Source: an uncultured Lachnospiraceae bacterium (GTDB taxonomy: Bacteria; Bacillota; Clostridia; Lachnospirales; Lachnospiraceae). From it: a stretch of DNA of 23,870 bases. A model generated the notes under the pieces. It had not been told where the DNA came from. It made no database searches and saw only the letters and a list, made by a program, of their open reading frames with translations. The translations under genes were made by a program, and so were the position numbers. Positions 23,519-23,870 of this stretch are shown one piece after another (position 1 is the first letter of the stretch; every line of letters begins with the position of its first letter). The DNA is taken from NCBI GenBank assembly GCA_902797785.1, contig CADBUD010000264.1:1-23870 (forward strand). The letters are read 5' to 3'.

Positions 23519-23870
23519 TTAGAGCGCGGCATAAGCTATCAGACAGAGTAAGGCGGTAACAATGGAAAATACCGCAACAATCTGTGTTTCTGACCATCCA
23601 CAGAGCTCAAAATGATGATGAATCGGCGCCATTTTGAAAATCCGCTTCCCATGAGTGAGTTTAAAGTATCCCACCTGAAGGATAACCGAGACCACCTCGA
23701 TCAGATAAATCAAACCGACAATCAGGATGAATAATGGCATCTGCAGCATATAGGCCGTGGATGCCACGAATCCCCCCAAGGCCAGAGAACCGGTATCTCC
23801 CATAAAGACACTTGCCGGATGAACATTGAACAGTAAAAAACCTAACAGTGCTCCTGCGACTGCACAAGTG
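23519..23870 (-). CDS. mraY: MraY, phospho-MurNAc-pentapeptide translocase (C-terminal part)
   Basis: MraY makes lipid I by moving phospho-MurNAc-pentapeptide to undecaprenyl phosphate in the membrane. Only the last ~117 residues are here; the gene continues past the right edge in frame. The segment FNVHPASVFMGDTGSLALGG carries the conserved catalytic-site Asp loop, and APIHHHFELCGWSETQIV holds the diagnostic HHH motif followed by a final membrane helix. An apparent start at 23803 is internal: the same frame reads through coding sequence to the window edge. murD follows 143 bases downstream. Confidence 0.96.
   Translation of the reverse strand, partial: TCAVAGALLGFLLFNVHPASVFMGDTGSLALGGFVASTAYMLQMPLFILIVGLIYLIEVVSVILQVGYFKLTHGKRIFKMAPIHHHFELCGWSETQIVAVFSIVTALLCLIAYAAL

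Overview
The window reads as a chromosomal segment of a spore-forming, low-to-moderate GC Firmicute, most likely a clostridium of the Lachnospiraceae type. The grounds are strong AGGAGG ribosome binding sites, a spoIIGA-sigE pair beside ftsZ, PolA with a decayed proofreading domain, and a large FtsA-like protein between coaE and a WalJ-type hydrolase. Every gene I can support lies on the minus strand, so the text runs from high to low coordinates. I see no tRNA, rRNA, insertion sequence, CRISPR array or broken gene.

Block 1 (23870 down to 16949) is cell wall, division and early sporulation: the end of mraY, then murD, ftsW, divIB/ftsQ, ftsZ with its own promoter and a strong terminator, then spoIIGA and sigE. 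murG and ftsA are not in this cluster, and sigG does not follow sigE within the window. Block 2 (16778 to 12393) holds a small (p)ppGpp synthetase-like gene, followed by an OmpR-type response regulator, its histidine kinase and a beta-CASP RNA-processing nuclease; the last two overlap by 4 bases.

Block 3 (12372 to 8497) is the least ordinary part. A near-consensus promoter drives an unrecognised protein built around ten tandem 12-residue Ser/Tyr/Phe/Gln units. It is followed 30 bases later by a protein with a glycosyltransferase-like DTD motif (resembling DUF6734), then by citrate synthase and YajC, which overlap by 4 bases, and a long terminator hairpin. No other terminator is visible inside, so the four genes may form one operon.

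Block 4 (8462 to 1) starts from another clear promoter. It encodes a small membrane protein with an anti-sigma-type zinc-binding motif, then polA, coaE, the FtsA-like protein with a roughly 220-residue charged linker, a WalJ/YycJ-type hydrolase, larB and the start of larC (nickel-pincer cofactor synthesis).

A short dispersed element with the core TATACTCATGAAC occurs four or five times in intergenic DNA in both orientations and forms hairpins. With the aromatic repeat protein, it is the best lead for something undescribed.
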